64,000 nt of DNA from Erythroxylum novogranatense. Its lineage: Eukaryota; Streptophyta; Magnoliopsida; Malpighiales; Erythroxylaceae. Positions 49,332 to 59,262 of this stretch are shown piece after piece. Location: positions 25,406,350 to 25,470,349 of the forward strand of contig CM057234.1 of the NCBI GenBank assembly GCA_029891385.1, written 5' to 3'. Position numbers and translations under genes: made by a program. Under the pieces are notes generated by a model that saw nothing but the letters and a program-made list of their open reading frames with translations, ran no database searches and was not told the DNA's origin. Numbering within the stretch: position 1 is the first letter of the stretch; every line of letters starts with the position of its first letter.

Positions 49332-51971
49332 TGTAACACCCCACTCCCGTTTTACTAACGGGATACTCTTCGATTTCCTAAAAAATAGTTGCAATGTTGG
49401 GTGAGTTTGCGAACTCAATGAGAAACCATCATCGATGGTTCACTCAACGCATGCGAAATCAAACAATTCACATCAATCAACTCCAGCATTGCCAATTTGT
49501 ACACATACAAGACGTATCGCCTTTCACACTATTCACATACATATCAACACTGCACACAAGTCTCTTCCCATAATTTCCATTGTTTTACTTTGAGTTGTAT
49601 CGGGCGTAACTTAATGTAATTCAGATACACTTAGGGAGTAGGAGAGCCCTCTGGGTATACACTGACTCCCCTCGAGCTCAAAGCTCGGCTCATTCACAGT
49701 GATCACATTTTAAGCAAGTAGGAGAGTCCCCTAGGTATGCACTACTGCTCGCTCACATTAGGGATAGGAGAGCCCTCTGGGTATGCACTATTTCCTTTTT
49801 ACAATTGATGAGCTTATAGCTCCGATCAGAATATGCTCCAGTCACAACCATTATTTATTAACCAATTATGGATTTCACAAGTTCATTCATATCTCTATAG
49901 ACAATACACATGTATCAAATCACATTTCCAATCATTTCACAGCAGCATTCACATGCAGTATACACATTTTGCACTTCAATATCACATTCAAATACTTCGG
50001 ACACCCGTGGTCCGAAATCAATCAAAACAAACACATATATCCCTCCATTCTCTCCACATGGCATAATGGCAAGATATTAAATACATAAAGGCTGAGGAAC
50101 CAACTAGGTTACTCACATGAACTTCCTAACTGTTGCCTGGAAGCTCCAGCACTGTCCGTGGATTATCGATCCATCGGCTCTATAACAATCAAATAATTGT
50201 TCATTACAAAATGCACAATTTCAATAATTCAAAGATGCACAAGTCTTGAATAAAAGGTGTACTATGCCTATTCATGATTTTTCCGGTACCATTTCCCCAC
50301 TTTCCACTTTCCTTACTCAGTATCTAACTTTCACTCACTTGATCAATATCGGCTCTTTTCGGTTCAATAACATATTATAGAACTTCCAATTTCAATTTAA
50401 ACTTCCAGTCCATTTATCACATCATACTCGCTGGGGTATTATCTCACAGTCAATAGCACTATTCTCTAGGTCAAATTCCTTCTTTATGCTCAGTTACTAA
50501 AATTTCCAGTAGCAATGAATTTACTTTCACAGTCTCACATTATACCCCAATTACTAAGTACAATCTTTAGGTAAAATACAATCACATTCTTACTTTCTTT
50601 CACTAATTGAAATCTCAAAAACCTGAATTCAAACTCTCATTCTTTTCCTCAATTATAGACCTCGTTCTCTAGATCACAATGAATCAAACATCACCTCAAT
50701 TGGAGGTCTACACCATTAGTTATGCCCCAAAAACCAAATTGAATCACTTCAAAAATTTCCTCCTCGCCGCGACTTCAAACCGCTCGCTGCGGCGTCTGAA
50801 GGCGCTCGCCGTGACGTGTGACATTGCTCGCCTTGGCGAACATTTCTTTCCTTGGGGCTCGCCGCGATGCATGGAAGAGAATTCGCCGCGGCGCCTAGGA
50901 CCCGAGCTCGCCGCGACGTCCAACACTTTTAAGCTCGCCGCGACGTCCTTCCTCCTGCTCGCCGTGACGAAATATATGTTAATTCGCCGCAGCGAGGCAT
51001 TTCGCACGCCGCGACGTGCGAGTCGCAGCTCGTCTTCTCCGACAAGTTTTCTCCCATTTTCTCCCTCTAAAACCAGTCCTAACTTAACTCAAATACTCTA
51101 ATCTTTAACAATTAACCTCATGAATGCATTAAACACAATAATCACAACATTAAATCATATTCTTACCAAATCACGCAATCTAACCATACGAATTTCCTCC
51201 AATTTCTTTCCCTTCTCTCGACACCAACGATGAACCCTCCAAACTCATCAAATAATCTTCTTCCCTCAAAGGTTTTCGTCAATCTTTAGCCACATGGAAG
51301 AGAAACAAGCAAGAATCAAGAAGAAGAAAGGAACGAAGACCACCGAAGGAGGAGGAGAGGGTTCGTGCCCTAGGAGGAGAAACAATTCCCTTTTTTTCCT
51401 TTCTTTTTCAAACGTAGAACAAATATATATATATATATACGGAACAAATAAGCCTCTTGTCATTTTCCTCCCAAAACATTTAACTCTCTAATCAGTCCAC
51501 TCATCTCCAAATCTCAATGGCTCAACATATTAAATTCCAAGATCATATATCTAAATTTCCATTGCCATCGGACACTTATTCCGGTCATATAAAAATCAAT
51601 CAGTCCGTCACTCAGGAATTTCCGGTCCGGACATTTTCTCCCAAATTTTCAGAAACATTTCTAAAGTTCACAATCAATTGGCGATCACTCTAGTACAGTT
51701 CCAAATCTACTATTCACACCCAATTATTCCATAATTCCCAATATATCATAATCTAATCTAATTATCTCACAAATTCACAATTCAAAACATTTACAAAATC
51801 AAATGCCGGGAAAAGTCATGAATGCATGTACCTAACATATGCATGTGCCAAAAGACTCAGTCCTCTACAATCAGAGGCCAAACAAATGTTCACATCAGAA
51901 ATATGAAATGCAAATTACTAGCCTGACCAAATTGACCCATATACCCTTCTCATTAGGGTCAGGATATTACA
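49332..51971 (-). repeat. Element D right (5') LTR
   Basis: It opens TGTAACACCCC and ends GTCAGGATATTACA. About six differences from the left LTR were seen over the first 190 bp, mostly transitions. The GC cassette is at 50759-51035 and a shorter TA run at 51422-51440. A 140-codon frame at 50679-51101 spans the cassette and is an artefact of its CG content. Confidence 0.9.
50759..51035. repeat. GC cassette of element D, right LTR
   Basis: CTCGCCGCGACG-type units; one unit fewer than the left copy at 44761-45053. Confidence 0.85.
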
Positions 51972-51976
51972 TATAT
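51972..51976. other. TSD of element D, right copy (TATAT)
   Basis: Matches 43329-43333. Confidence 0.85.
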
Positions 51977-53903
51977 CCCTTGCAATTTTGCATTTTATCA
52001 TCACCTCTATCTTCATTAAGTCTTCCAATGTGCCATGTTCGAATATTAGTTCACCCAAAATTCATTTGATCAAACTAAGATTCACTTTTATGAAACTTTC
52101 ATGATATATAAGATTTCATCAACTATGCAAAATATTCTTCTCCGCTTTTCAAATACATTAGATATATCATTAATGATCATAGTCACTATCCAATCTAAAC
52201 ACAATTGAGACACTCTACTCTTCAATAGTATAATACTGTCAGGGGCATTGTTATCTCTGACAATTACCACCCAAAACTCCTTATACCCATGATTGATTCT
52301 CATAACTCTTTAAGTATCTGATTTCCCCAGTGAGGAAAAATTCTCTTATATTTTTCTCAGTTTCACATTGATGTGTTCTGACGTCTGTTCCTTTACATTA
52401 GTTTCTCCACATACTTCAATTTATTTGCAATCTTTACTCCCTGGGTTGATAACACATTCATCATATCAACTTTGTACTTCCCGAACATATTTACACAAAA
52501 TATACGTGAACCTATATTCTCCTCATATTCGCAATTAATGTCTCCTTAATGTTCAATAATCCTATTACATAGTCAGATTCTTTACATCAACATAATGCAT
52601 ACCTTCTCAGTAGTATATTCTACCTCTTACGCTTGAGTCTCCACTAGGATTAGGACTCCCATAATGACTTTTAATTCATTTCAGATTTATCTCTGACTTG
52701 TCCTTTCATTGATCATTTTTAAATTGAATCATCTGATCGACTTAACCCAATTCAGGGAAATTCTTCTTTGAAAGAAGATTTCTTGCTACTTTCATCGATA
52801 CCGCTCATGGAATTCCTACTCATCAACTGTCGTCACCATTTCTTGTCAGCCATTCTCAATGCCTTAGGAAATCAATTTTAGCTATTCGTAATATCCCATG
52901 AAGATCCATTTATGCCATAACTCATATAATTAGAACATCCTTTTTAATAAGGTTCATTGAAGTATATACCAGCAAAATCATTACATCTTATCGAGTGACA
53001 GATGTAGGACAACTCACCAATTAATCACTTACGCTAAGGATACCTTTTTGACAACACTTCCCTTTTTTCACTTGTCCTCGATCGTGAGGATTTTTCCATG
53101 ATCATGTCCTTCATCTTCTTCTTCTTTTTATATAACAATCTCAATTCATTCCCAGTTGATCACTATAAGCACTTTCACTTCTTATTCTAACTCATATTGA
53201 ACTTTAAACTATAAGAACTATGACTAGCAATTATCCACTAACTCACCGATTACTTCCGATATCATCTCCACACATATGATACATATATGCTTAATATTTT
53301 CACTTGCCATGGTGCTCCCATTATCAGATGTTCGTTCACATAGGCAAATCAACTGAACCTTGACAACTTTTTCATCTACCATTATCATTGTCTTACATTC
53401 CAATTTTTCATTATTTCATCATACCCATGTATGTTCACAATCAAGTCAAAATCATAGATGTATAATCATTCTTGATTTATCACTAACATATTCTGACTCT
53501 AAGTCATAAACCCTTATTCATAAACTCTCATCACGGTAATCAAACCCAATTGTAGCCTCTCTAGATCATAGAACATTTTATTTTCATCCACTTTATACAC
53601 TTGAAACCTTGCCATTTGTAACATATCTCTATTTTCCTCTATCAATCCACAACTATATATTCATATCTATCCCACATTCAAGGATATACCCCAGTATAAC
53701 ACTGATGTTGTATTTCATAATACATCCACCAATACCAATACACTTAATCTTCATTTGTCATATCGAACCATGCACTTTTTCTTATTCCATAATATCCAAA
53801 ACTTCCATTTATCACATTCTAACATATCATCATTTTCCTCACTATTTCTAACCACTTAAACAATTGATACATGCTCATGCATGTGACTCATATGCTAGAC
53901 TGA
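51977..53903 (-). mobile_element. Element C internal domain, segment 2
   Basis: Non-coding continuation of C. It runs parallel to D 47290-49228, then stops abruptly at CTAGACTGAGAT, about 100 bp before the primer site would be expected. Confidence 0.8.
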
Positions 53904-54481
53904 GATGTCGTGAATGAAGACCAAAGAAAGCTTTTAATTAATGCAAGGATGAGCATGGTGGCATGGTAGGCAAGTGACATGTGTCACTTGCCACATGTCA
54001 CAATTTTACAAGATCTTTTAATTCTTTTCCAAATTCAATTCTAATTTCTACCCCAATTTCTTTTCAAATTCTAATGGCTCAATTTAATAAATCCTAAAAT
54101 CATGTATCTCATTTCCAGTGCCATTGGACAGTACTTTTCCAGTACCAGAAACCATTCGGTCCGCCATTTGGCGATTTTTTCGGTCCAAAAATTTTTCCCC
54201 CAAATTTTCCAAGAAAACTTCTAAAAATTCCCTCAAAATGTGAAACACACAACAGTCCACTCCAAACAAATTTTCAAGCACAAAATTATATTCTTCCACA
54301 ACAAAATCACATTTCGGCACATATACCAGGAAATGTCATGAATGCATGTACAGTCATTTTCATGTGCAAATTTTACTATTCACGTGTAAAGACATGCATA
54401 AACATGTCCAAACAATTTTAAGCACTCTCAGCCCTTTCCAAATTACTATTCTACCCTTCCCATCGGGGGTGAGATGTTACA
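53904..54481 (-). repeat. Element C right (5') LTR, truncated to 578 bp
   Basis: It aligns with 41035-41611 of the left LTR and ends GGTGAGATGTTACA. The junction with the internal domain shares GAT (possibly AGAT) with both parents, a microhomology typical of illegitimate recombination. Confidence 0.88.
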
Positions 54482-54486
54482 TAGGC
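54482..54486. other. TSD of element C, right copy (TAGGC)
   Basis: Exact match to 37405-37409. Confidence 0.93.
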
Positions 54487-55807
54487 TCTTTATTAGCATG
54501 ATGCTCCATGACTTCTGATGAGTGGAACTTTATCGCTTCACCATCATACTCTAATGTCCACTCATCTTTTCGAGCATCGCCCTTCTCACACCAGGATGGT
54601 CTTTGTAAAAGTAACATCAATGGTTGTGGAGACTCAACATCCTACTTGCTACCTTCGGTCTTCAGCTCGCTTGCCCACAGCTTTCCTAAAAACTGCACTT
54701 CTTGCAGCTCTTCCTATTCTTCTTCTTCTTATACCTATAAACAACTAGGAAAAGGAAACAAAATTTAGTTAGTGATAACATAAACTACCTCGCTTACCTT
54801 AGGAGGTTGCACATCCTCCACCTTTTCTTGAACTGTAATCTCTTCCTCTTCTAACTCTGCTTGTTCTTCCTTCTTTGCTTTGAAAAATCAACTTGGAAAA
54901 AGGGGCGGAAGCACCTTGTTTTGCACCCCTTTTTGTGTCAATTTAGGTTGTGAAGGTAGTATGTGCGTAATTTCTTCTCTTCTTCTCTTCTAGAATTTTT
55001 CAAAAACGGTTCCTATCAATCCTTACCACTCCGCAATGTGATAGCCTTCGCGCTTTCTTTTGGATTGATTTCCGGTTGTGTTAGAAAATGTTCAAAACTT
55101 TGTGCCTCCATTCGATTAACGGCAGCTGCAATTTGACATAGTTGGTTAACGGCAACTGCAATTTCAGATACTTGCTTCAGTATTCCGTTGAAACGACAAA
55201 GTGTTAACAATCAAAGTTTGCAACATATCTTCCAAAGAAGACTTACCTTCGACATTTGATATCATATTCGGATTTTGTTGAGGCACATACGGTTGTCTAA
55301 ATTGCTGAAATTGAAGAGTGCTCGTCTCCAAAATCATTATGATCTCCTACAAAGACATCTCATTAGCTTGTGGTGGCGACGGTGGAGGTGATGGTGGAGG
55401 TGGAGGCTCGAAGTAGGACTACTCTTTATAGTAGCTCGGTGAAGAAGTGAATTTGTATTTTGTATCCTGCAAAAAGGAACATGTACAAAAAGAATAACCC
55501 AAAAATGAGCAAACTTCACATACCTTAGCTTGTTGGTCATCCCTCAGTACTTGCACGGCTAAGGATATGAAATCCGCCACTTGATGGTAAAACCTGAAAG
55601 TCGCAACAAACGGAAACTCATTATCATAATAAGGATAATATGAATAATCATAATTAAAAGCATATTGATAGTGAGCCATGCAGCTGAAAGATCAAAAATC
55701 AGAAAGAGTGTGAAATTGAAATAAACAGAAGACAAGGTAACCAAGTGCAACGAAACCAAAAACACAAACAAAAACAAAAACATTACTAACAAAAATCGTT
55801 AAGAAAT
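54487..55807 (-). pseudogene. Element E gag C-terminus and protease remnant
   Basis: Read on the minus strand from the primer site: a leader, then a frame with MAHYQYAFNYDYSYYP (55419-55679), then a gag end with NPKESAKAITLRSGKD (about 55016-55070), a signature of Athila/Tat-like gag. A low-complexity Glu/Lys-rich stretch follows, then a decayed protease-like piece near 54500-54640 reading EWTLEYDGEAIKFHSSE, resembling the GTLxMEFDGE region of that family. Stops and frame changes separate the pieces. No RT or integrase follows; the sequence jumps to the 3' untranslated part. Confidence 0.7.
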
Positions 55808-55825
55808 TTCCCAACAACAGCGCCA
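55808..55825 (-). other. Primer-binding site of element E
   Basis: The minus strand reads TGGCGCTGTTGTTGGGAA, related to the TGGCGCCGTTGCCGGGG-type primer sites common in Athila/Tat elements. It is five bases from the LTR edge at 55831. Confidence 0.8.
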
Positions 55826-55830
55826 AAATT

Positions 55831-57160
55831 TGATATTGCTGTCGCCTGCAACCAAATTCAAAAGAAATCACTTATTTTAATACAAATGAATGTAATAGTG
55901 GTAAGTGGATATCGTTCTCACGAGAAATTTTTAACGGTAAAGATTAGCGAGTTTAAAATTAAAACAAAGTAACGAAAAGGGGGGTTGTTTGATTCATGAA
56001 AAATAAAGGAAAAATATTTAAAAAAATCACAAATTGAAAACAATAATTGAATCTAAAAAATTAATGGAAAAAATACCTTGGTTTCAGGTCATTGATGTTA
56101 TCACGCTAATATGGATCTTTGACATAAAATTGCAATCATTAACAAACATTCATTGGAAATATTTTCTCTTAAGAGTAATGACTAGAAACATGTATCCTAG
56201 CATTCTTATTAAACAACAACCTAGATACGATCGTAGGTTTAATTGAATAATAGCTTTACGAACCAAGAACCAATGAGCAAGCTAAATACATGTACGACAT
56301 GCAATCAATCAAGTGAATATCTCCTTAGAATTTTCCGACTCTAACGTAGAGAAGACAATCTTAATTGCTACTTGCGATTAGCAAAACCAAACGTCATATT
56401 TCGTTAATCTAGTAGTTAAACTCATTAATCCCTACTTGCGCACTTAGAAACCAATGAATTCAATTAGAAAGAGTAGATCAGAAGATATTCAATGTTTATT
56501 AACAACGAAAACTTTATTAAAAACATCTCACACATACTAGCATGATAACACGGATCCCCTTAACCAAGACGAAAAGTTTAGCTACTCATACTAGAATCGA
56601 AAACGAAGGAAATAACAAAGCATAAAGTCTCCATCCCCGATCCTTTACTAAAAAATACGAAAATACTAAATGAAGAAGTGCAGAAAAACATAAGAACTGG
56701 AAAAGAAAAGATGCATAAACGAAAATCTATCCTAAAACCTAGTCTAAGCTTGCGTGAATAATGAGCTTCTCTCCTTTTATGCTTTTTTTTTCGATTTTCC
56801 TCCTATCTTTCCTTGATTCTCGTCCGATACTATATCCCTCAATTTCAGATAGTCAATCCCCTTGAAAGATGATAATATAATCTTCAAAGATTGTGAGAAT
56901 CTCGATTTTGATTTTTAAAAAATGATCTGCAGATTTATTCCATCCTTAGACGTGACTACGCTTAGTCACGAAATTGTTGTCAAATTAGGAATTTCAGATT
57001 TTCTTCATTCTTTTGCATCTTTTTTATTTAATTTCGACTCGAAGGTGTTGAAAATCATCTATAAACAATTAATATAAGATAATTCCATTAATTTCGGATA
57101 ATAATTTCAACACATTAAAAAAAATTAAGTACAAAATATATGCAAATTGATGACTTAACA
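55831..57160 (-). repeat. Element E right (5') LTR
   Basis: This 1330 bp partner of 33995-35318 runs from TGATATTGCTG to GACTTAACA. It is followed by TSD GCCAC at 57161-57165. Confidence 0.9.
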
Positions 57161-57229
57161 GCCACATTGCTGGTTGAGGCAATAAGCAACCTGTTGTATG
57201 GTAAGAACATACCAACAGCCTCCCGTAAC
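57161..57229 (-). pseudogene. CNGC2-like exon 3, proximal part
   Basis: After the acceptor CACAG (57230-57234) it reads VTGGCWYVLTIQQVAYCLNQ then QCG, 23 codons, ending in the GTGGC target site of E. GGCWYVL is a CNGC family landmark in the outer pore region. In phase with 33775-33989. Confidence 0.92.
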
Positions 57230-57329
57230 CTGTGAAAAGGACACAAAAATGGATGATTTTTTTTAATATTCCAAATATGTGGAGGCTTGAAGTAAACAGG
57301 GGAAGAAGATTAAAAAAAAAGTGACTAAC

Positions 57330-57545
57330 ATGGGAGGCAACAAAGTAGGCAGCTAGATTGAGGGCAAAACCCCACCAAATGGTGCCAAAGATATAACCTG
57401 TCACCTTCTGCATATTTCTCATCATACATATGCTGCGATACACCTTATGAAGTAATTGGAACAAGAACATGAACAGAAGGATTGTCATTATTAGCTTCAT
57501 CTTCTCTTCTCTAATTAACTTTCATACAACTAACCAAAACACTGC
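57330..57545 (-). pseudogene. CNGC2-like exon 2
   Basis: The acceptor TTTTACAG is followed by AVFWLVV, a TGA stop at 57522-57524 where the family has a proline (VVPKLI), then KLIREEKMKLIMTILLFMFL, HKVYRSICMMRNMQKVTGY and IFGTIWWGFALNLAAYFVAS with a final H, and a GTTAGT donor. This covers S4 and the S4-S5 part of the channel. The introns are 100 bp (to exon 3) and 228 bp (to exon 1). Confidence 0.92.
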
Positions 57546-57773
57546 CTGTAAAATAACATATTAATATGGTCAGATGAGGAAATACAAATACATATTTCTC
57601 AACTCAATTACAAAGGAACCTTGGGCAACAAAATGATAATGCATCAGCCTAAGCAGTTTGTTATGGATATTGTAATATCTTGCAACCACTTAAAGTCATT
57701 ATCACCTTCTTTGTTCCAACATGGAAAAACATGATTGGATGAAAGTCATCATATTGTAAAAATATTATTTAAC

Positions 57774-58425
57774 CTGAGGAACCAGCAGGATCACAAAGGC
57801 ATCTAACCAAAAACACTTAAGAGACCGCAAATAGTGAGAGGCAATGGCACGTCCACATGAGCTTTCCACACCCCACAACAAGTGACTCTCAAGACACGTA
57901 CGCTAATTTGAACTGCAACCACAGATGGAACAAGTGTGCTGCATCCACACTCGTGCGAAAAACGGTTACTATTGTCGTCAGCCTACCATCCATGTAAAAA
58001 CAAAGGGAACCACGTCGCCCGATCGACGATGTATAAAAGAACATAGGATCAACAGCCAGTGCCAGGCCACGTGCCGAAAGAAGAGCTCGATTCCACTTCT
58101 GCACCTGTTTGCTGTGGGGGTCAAGTACTAGCTCGAACGGGTCGGTGAACTGGGGTACACTCTTTCTCGGTCTGGATAGGTACTAAGGACAACCCAGTCA
58201 AGGCCTCCCATTTGGGTTGGTGAGCTCCATCGCAGCTGGTGGAATGAAACACTGGAACACCTACCTAAGTACAGGCATAACATTCGACGAAGGACGAGAT
58301 TGGATTATCTCCGATGACAGTGCTATGATTGGAGCTATTATTTCTATCGATGTTCTTGCCATTATCTCTGAACAATCCAATCCACCTGTGATGATGAACG
58401 TAAAGCCTTCGATAATACTGCAAAA
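57774..58425 (-). pseudogene. CNGC2-like exon 1 (N-terminus to S3), damaged
   Basis: Order on the minus strand: RWIGLF near 58385 (the conserved CNGC2 N-terminus), NPISSFVECYACT, a TAG stop at 58265-58267 (family has Gln), VGVPVFHSTSCDGAHQPKWE, a frameshift between about 58140 and 58185, LDPHSKQVQKWNRALLSARG, MDGRLTTIVTVF, LWLQFKLAYVS, a TGA stop at 57889-57891 (family has Arg), ESLVVGCGKL, a frameshift near 57853, and RAIASHYLRSLKCFWLDAFV to a GTTAAA donor. No ATG is found where the start is expected, so the 5' edge is approximate. Confidence 0.85.
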
Positions 58426-58569
58426 CTAAGAGCACAGAGGGAGATAACTAGATTTCAAGTTCAACGCAAATAAACATTTGCATAAATCCTTATGCCAAAC
58501 AGATCAAAGTGTAATCTTCTTGAAGGGAAGTGGCGAATACACACTCATCAGGTTAAATACGAGGTGTGT
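58426..58569. other. Unassigned stretch between CNGC2-like exon 1 and copia stub
   Basis: About 140 bp with no recognisable feature. It would be the 5' flank of the former CNGC2-like gene; the junction with copia sequence cannot be placed exactly. Confidence 0.4.
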
Positions 58570-58732
58570 TCTTTCTGTAATGGGTCTTGCATGCAAGAGC
58601 ACAGATAAAGGTTAACCTGGTAGATAGATATTTATCTTAAGTATCTTAAGATGTGTGTCTATTGAAGGGAGTGGTGAATTACTATAAAGTTTGTTGTTAT
58701 GGTGGTTTGATTATATTGTCTAAGTGGGAGAA
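58570..58732 (+). mobile_element. Ty1/copia 3' internal stub with polypurine tract
   Basis: GAAGGGAGTGGTGAATTACT and ATTGTCTAAGTGGGAGAATG directly precede the LTR. AAGTGGGAGA is the usual copia polypurine tract, expected before a 3' LTR, not before a 5' LTR. The left edge is uncertain. Confidence 0.6.
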
Positions 58733-59244
58733 TGTTAAAAATATATATATGTGGACTAATATAATCACAACATTAATTCCATATGCTAACCACAATCGAA
58801 TTGCCTAATATATATTTAATAACCATAATGGGATAGTTAATTTGTTAATTGCATTTTAGACATATGGTAACACCCTAATTACTATATGTTGGCCCATTAA
58901 ACTATAGTTCATATCATCCATTAACAATGAGACAATTAGCCCATTCTACCCCTTAGGGTAGAACATGTCATAATATATGACATAAGGTGTGATTGTTGAG
59001 TAAGATATATACATTGTGTGTGTATTGGGTGAAAAGGGAACAAGGGTCTTCTACCATTAATCTCTTTTTCACAAGGTTTGGTTTTCTCTCTTTTGGTTTT
59101 CTCTCTTTGATAGGCTTTGGTGAAGCATGGAGAGAGTTCAAGACATGCAAAATGTTGGAGGTATGTTTCCTCAATCTTGTTATGCTCTAAATAAAATGTG
59201 ATTCTGGTTGGTTAATGTGGTTTATTATTGCATTTATTATAGCA
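58733..59244 (+). repeat. Ty1/copia LTR
   Basis: TGTTAAAAAT to ATTATAGCA, 512 bp, with TG...CA ends, a polypurine tract on its left and a primer site on its right. It contains a short TA run and an inverted pair of CTCTTTT/TTTTGG phrases near 59050-59120. Confidence 0.8.
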
Positions 59245-59245
59245 A

Positions 59246-59262
59246 TTAGTATCAGAGCACCA
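59246..59262 (+). other. Ty1/copia primer-binding site
   Basis: TTAGTATCAGAGCACCA, the iMet-type TGGTATCAGAGC site with small changes, immediately after the LTR; it marks the LTR as the 5' LTR of the element to the right. Confidence 0.8.

Larger units (their letters stand above)
43334..51971 (-). mobile_element. Element D: short-LTR LARD-type element, complete
   Basis: The LTRs are at 43334-45994 (2661 bp) and 49332-51971 (2640 bp). The internal domain is 3337 bp with polypurine tract (45995-46008) and primer site (49315-49327). It has no gag-pol. Both LTRs lack a block of roughly 300 bp present after ACTCCCG in A, B and C; they read CACTCCCGTTTTACTAACG. This was inherited before insertion. 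It is inserted in the interior of C and is the innermost layer of this stack. Confidence 0.92.
37410..54481 (-). mobile_element. Element C: LARD-type element with truncated 5' LTR (hosts D)
   Basis: The left LTR at 37410-41611 is complete (4202 bp). The internal domain at 41612-43333 and 51977-53903 is non-coding and similar to B. The right LTR is only its last 578 bp (53904-54481). The primer site and about 3.6 kb of that LTR are missing, yet the TSD TAGGC is perfect on both sides, so the loss happened after insertion. It is inserted in the interior of E. Confidence 0.9.
33995..57160 (-). mobile_element. Element E: Athila/Tat-like Ty3/gypsy deletion derivative (hosts C and D)
   Basis: The LTRs are at 33995-35318 and 55831-57160 (1.32 kb, TG...CA). 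The primer site reads TGGCGCTGTTGTTGGG (minus strand, 55810-55825), and a polypurine tract with GGTATGGGGG adjoins the 3' LTR. The 5 bp TSD is GCCAC. Without the nested elements E is about 6.1 kb, with a 3.4 kb interior that keeps a gag end and a protease remnant but no RT, RNase H or integrase. The primer site and the NPKESAKAITLRSGKD peptide are typical of Athila/Tat Ty3/gypsy elements. It is inserted in CNGC2 exon 3. Confidence 0.9.
33160..58425 (-). pseudogene. CNGC2-like: CNGC2/DND1-like cyclic nucleotide-gated channel pseudogene (dispersed, partial)
   Basis: CNGC2 is a plasma-membrane cation channel of plants, linked to calcium signalling and immunity. Five exon remnants keep the order, splice sites and phase of the family from near the N-terminus to the cytoplasmic segment after S6 (HVVMANKRKMQLRCQNMEW). 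Distinctive matches include FHSTSCDGAH, WNRALLSARGLALAVDP, GYIFGTIWWGFALN and KILYPIFWGLMTL. The C-terminal cyclic-nucleotide and calmodulin domains are absent and should lie left of the window beyond element A. Four in-frame stops, two frameshifts and two retrotransposon stacks (A in exon 5, E in exon 3) make it non-functional. Assignment to CNGC2 is from memory of family motifs. Confidence 0.88.

Noticed and set aside
50679..51101. 140-codon frame with Arg/Ala-rich stretch
   Set aside because: Spans the GC cassette of D; the matching region of the other LTR is not open, and the residues follow from CG repeats.
58217..58429. 70-codon plus-strand frame
   Set aside because: It is antisense to CNGC2-like exon 1, whose minus-strand reading is clearly family-like.
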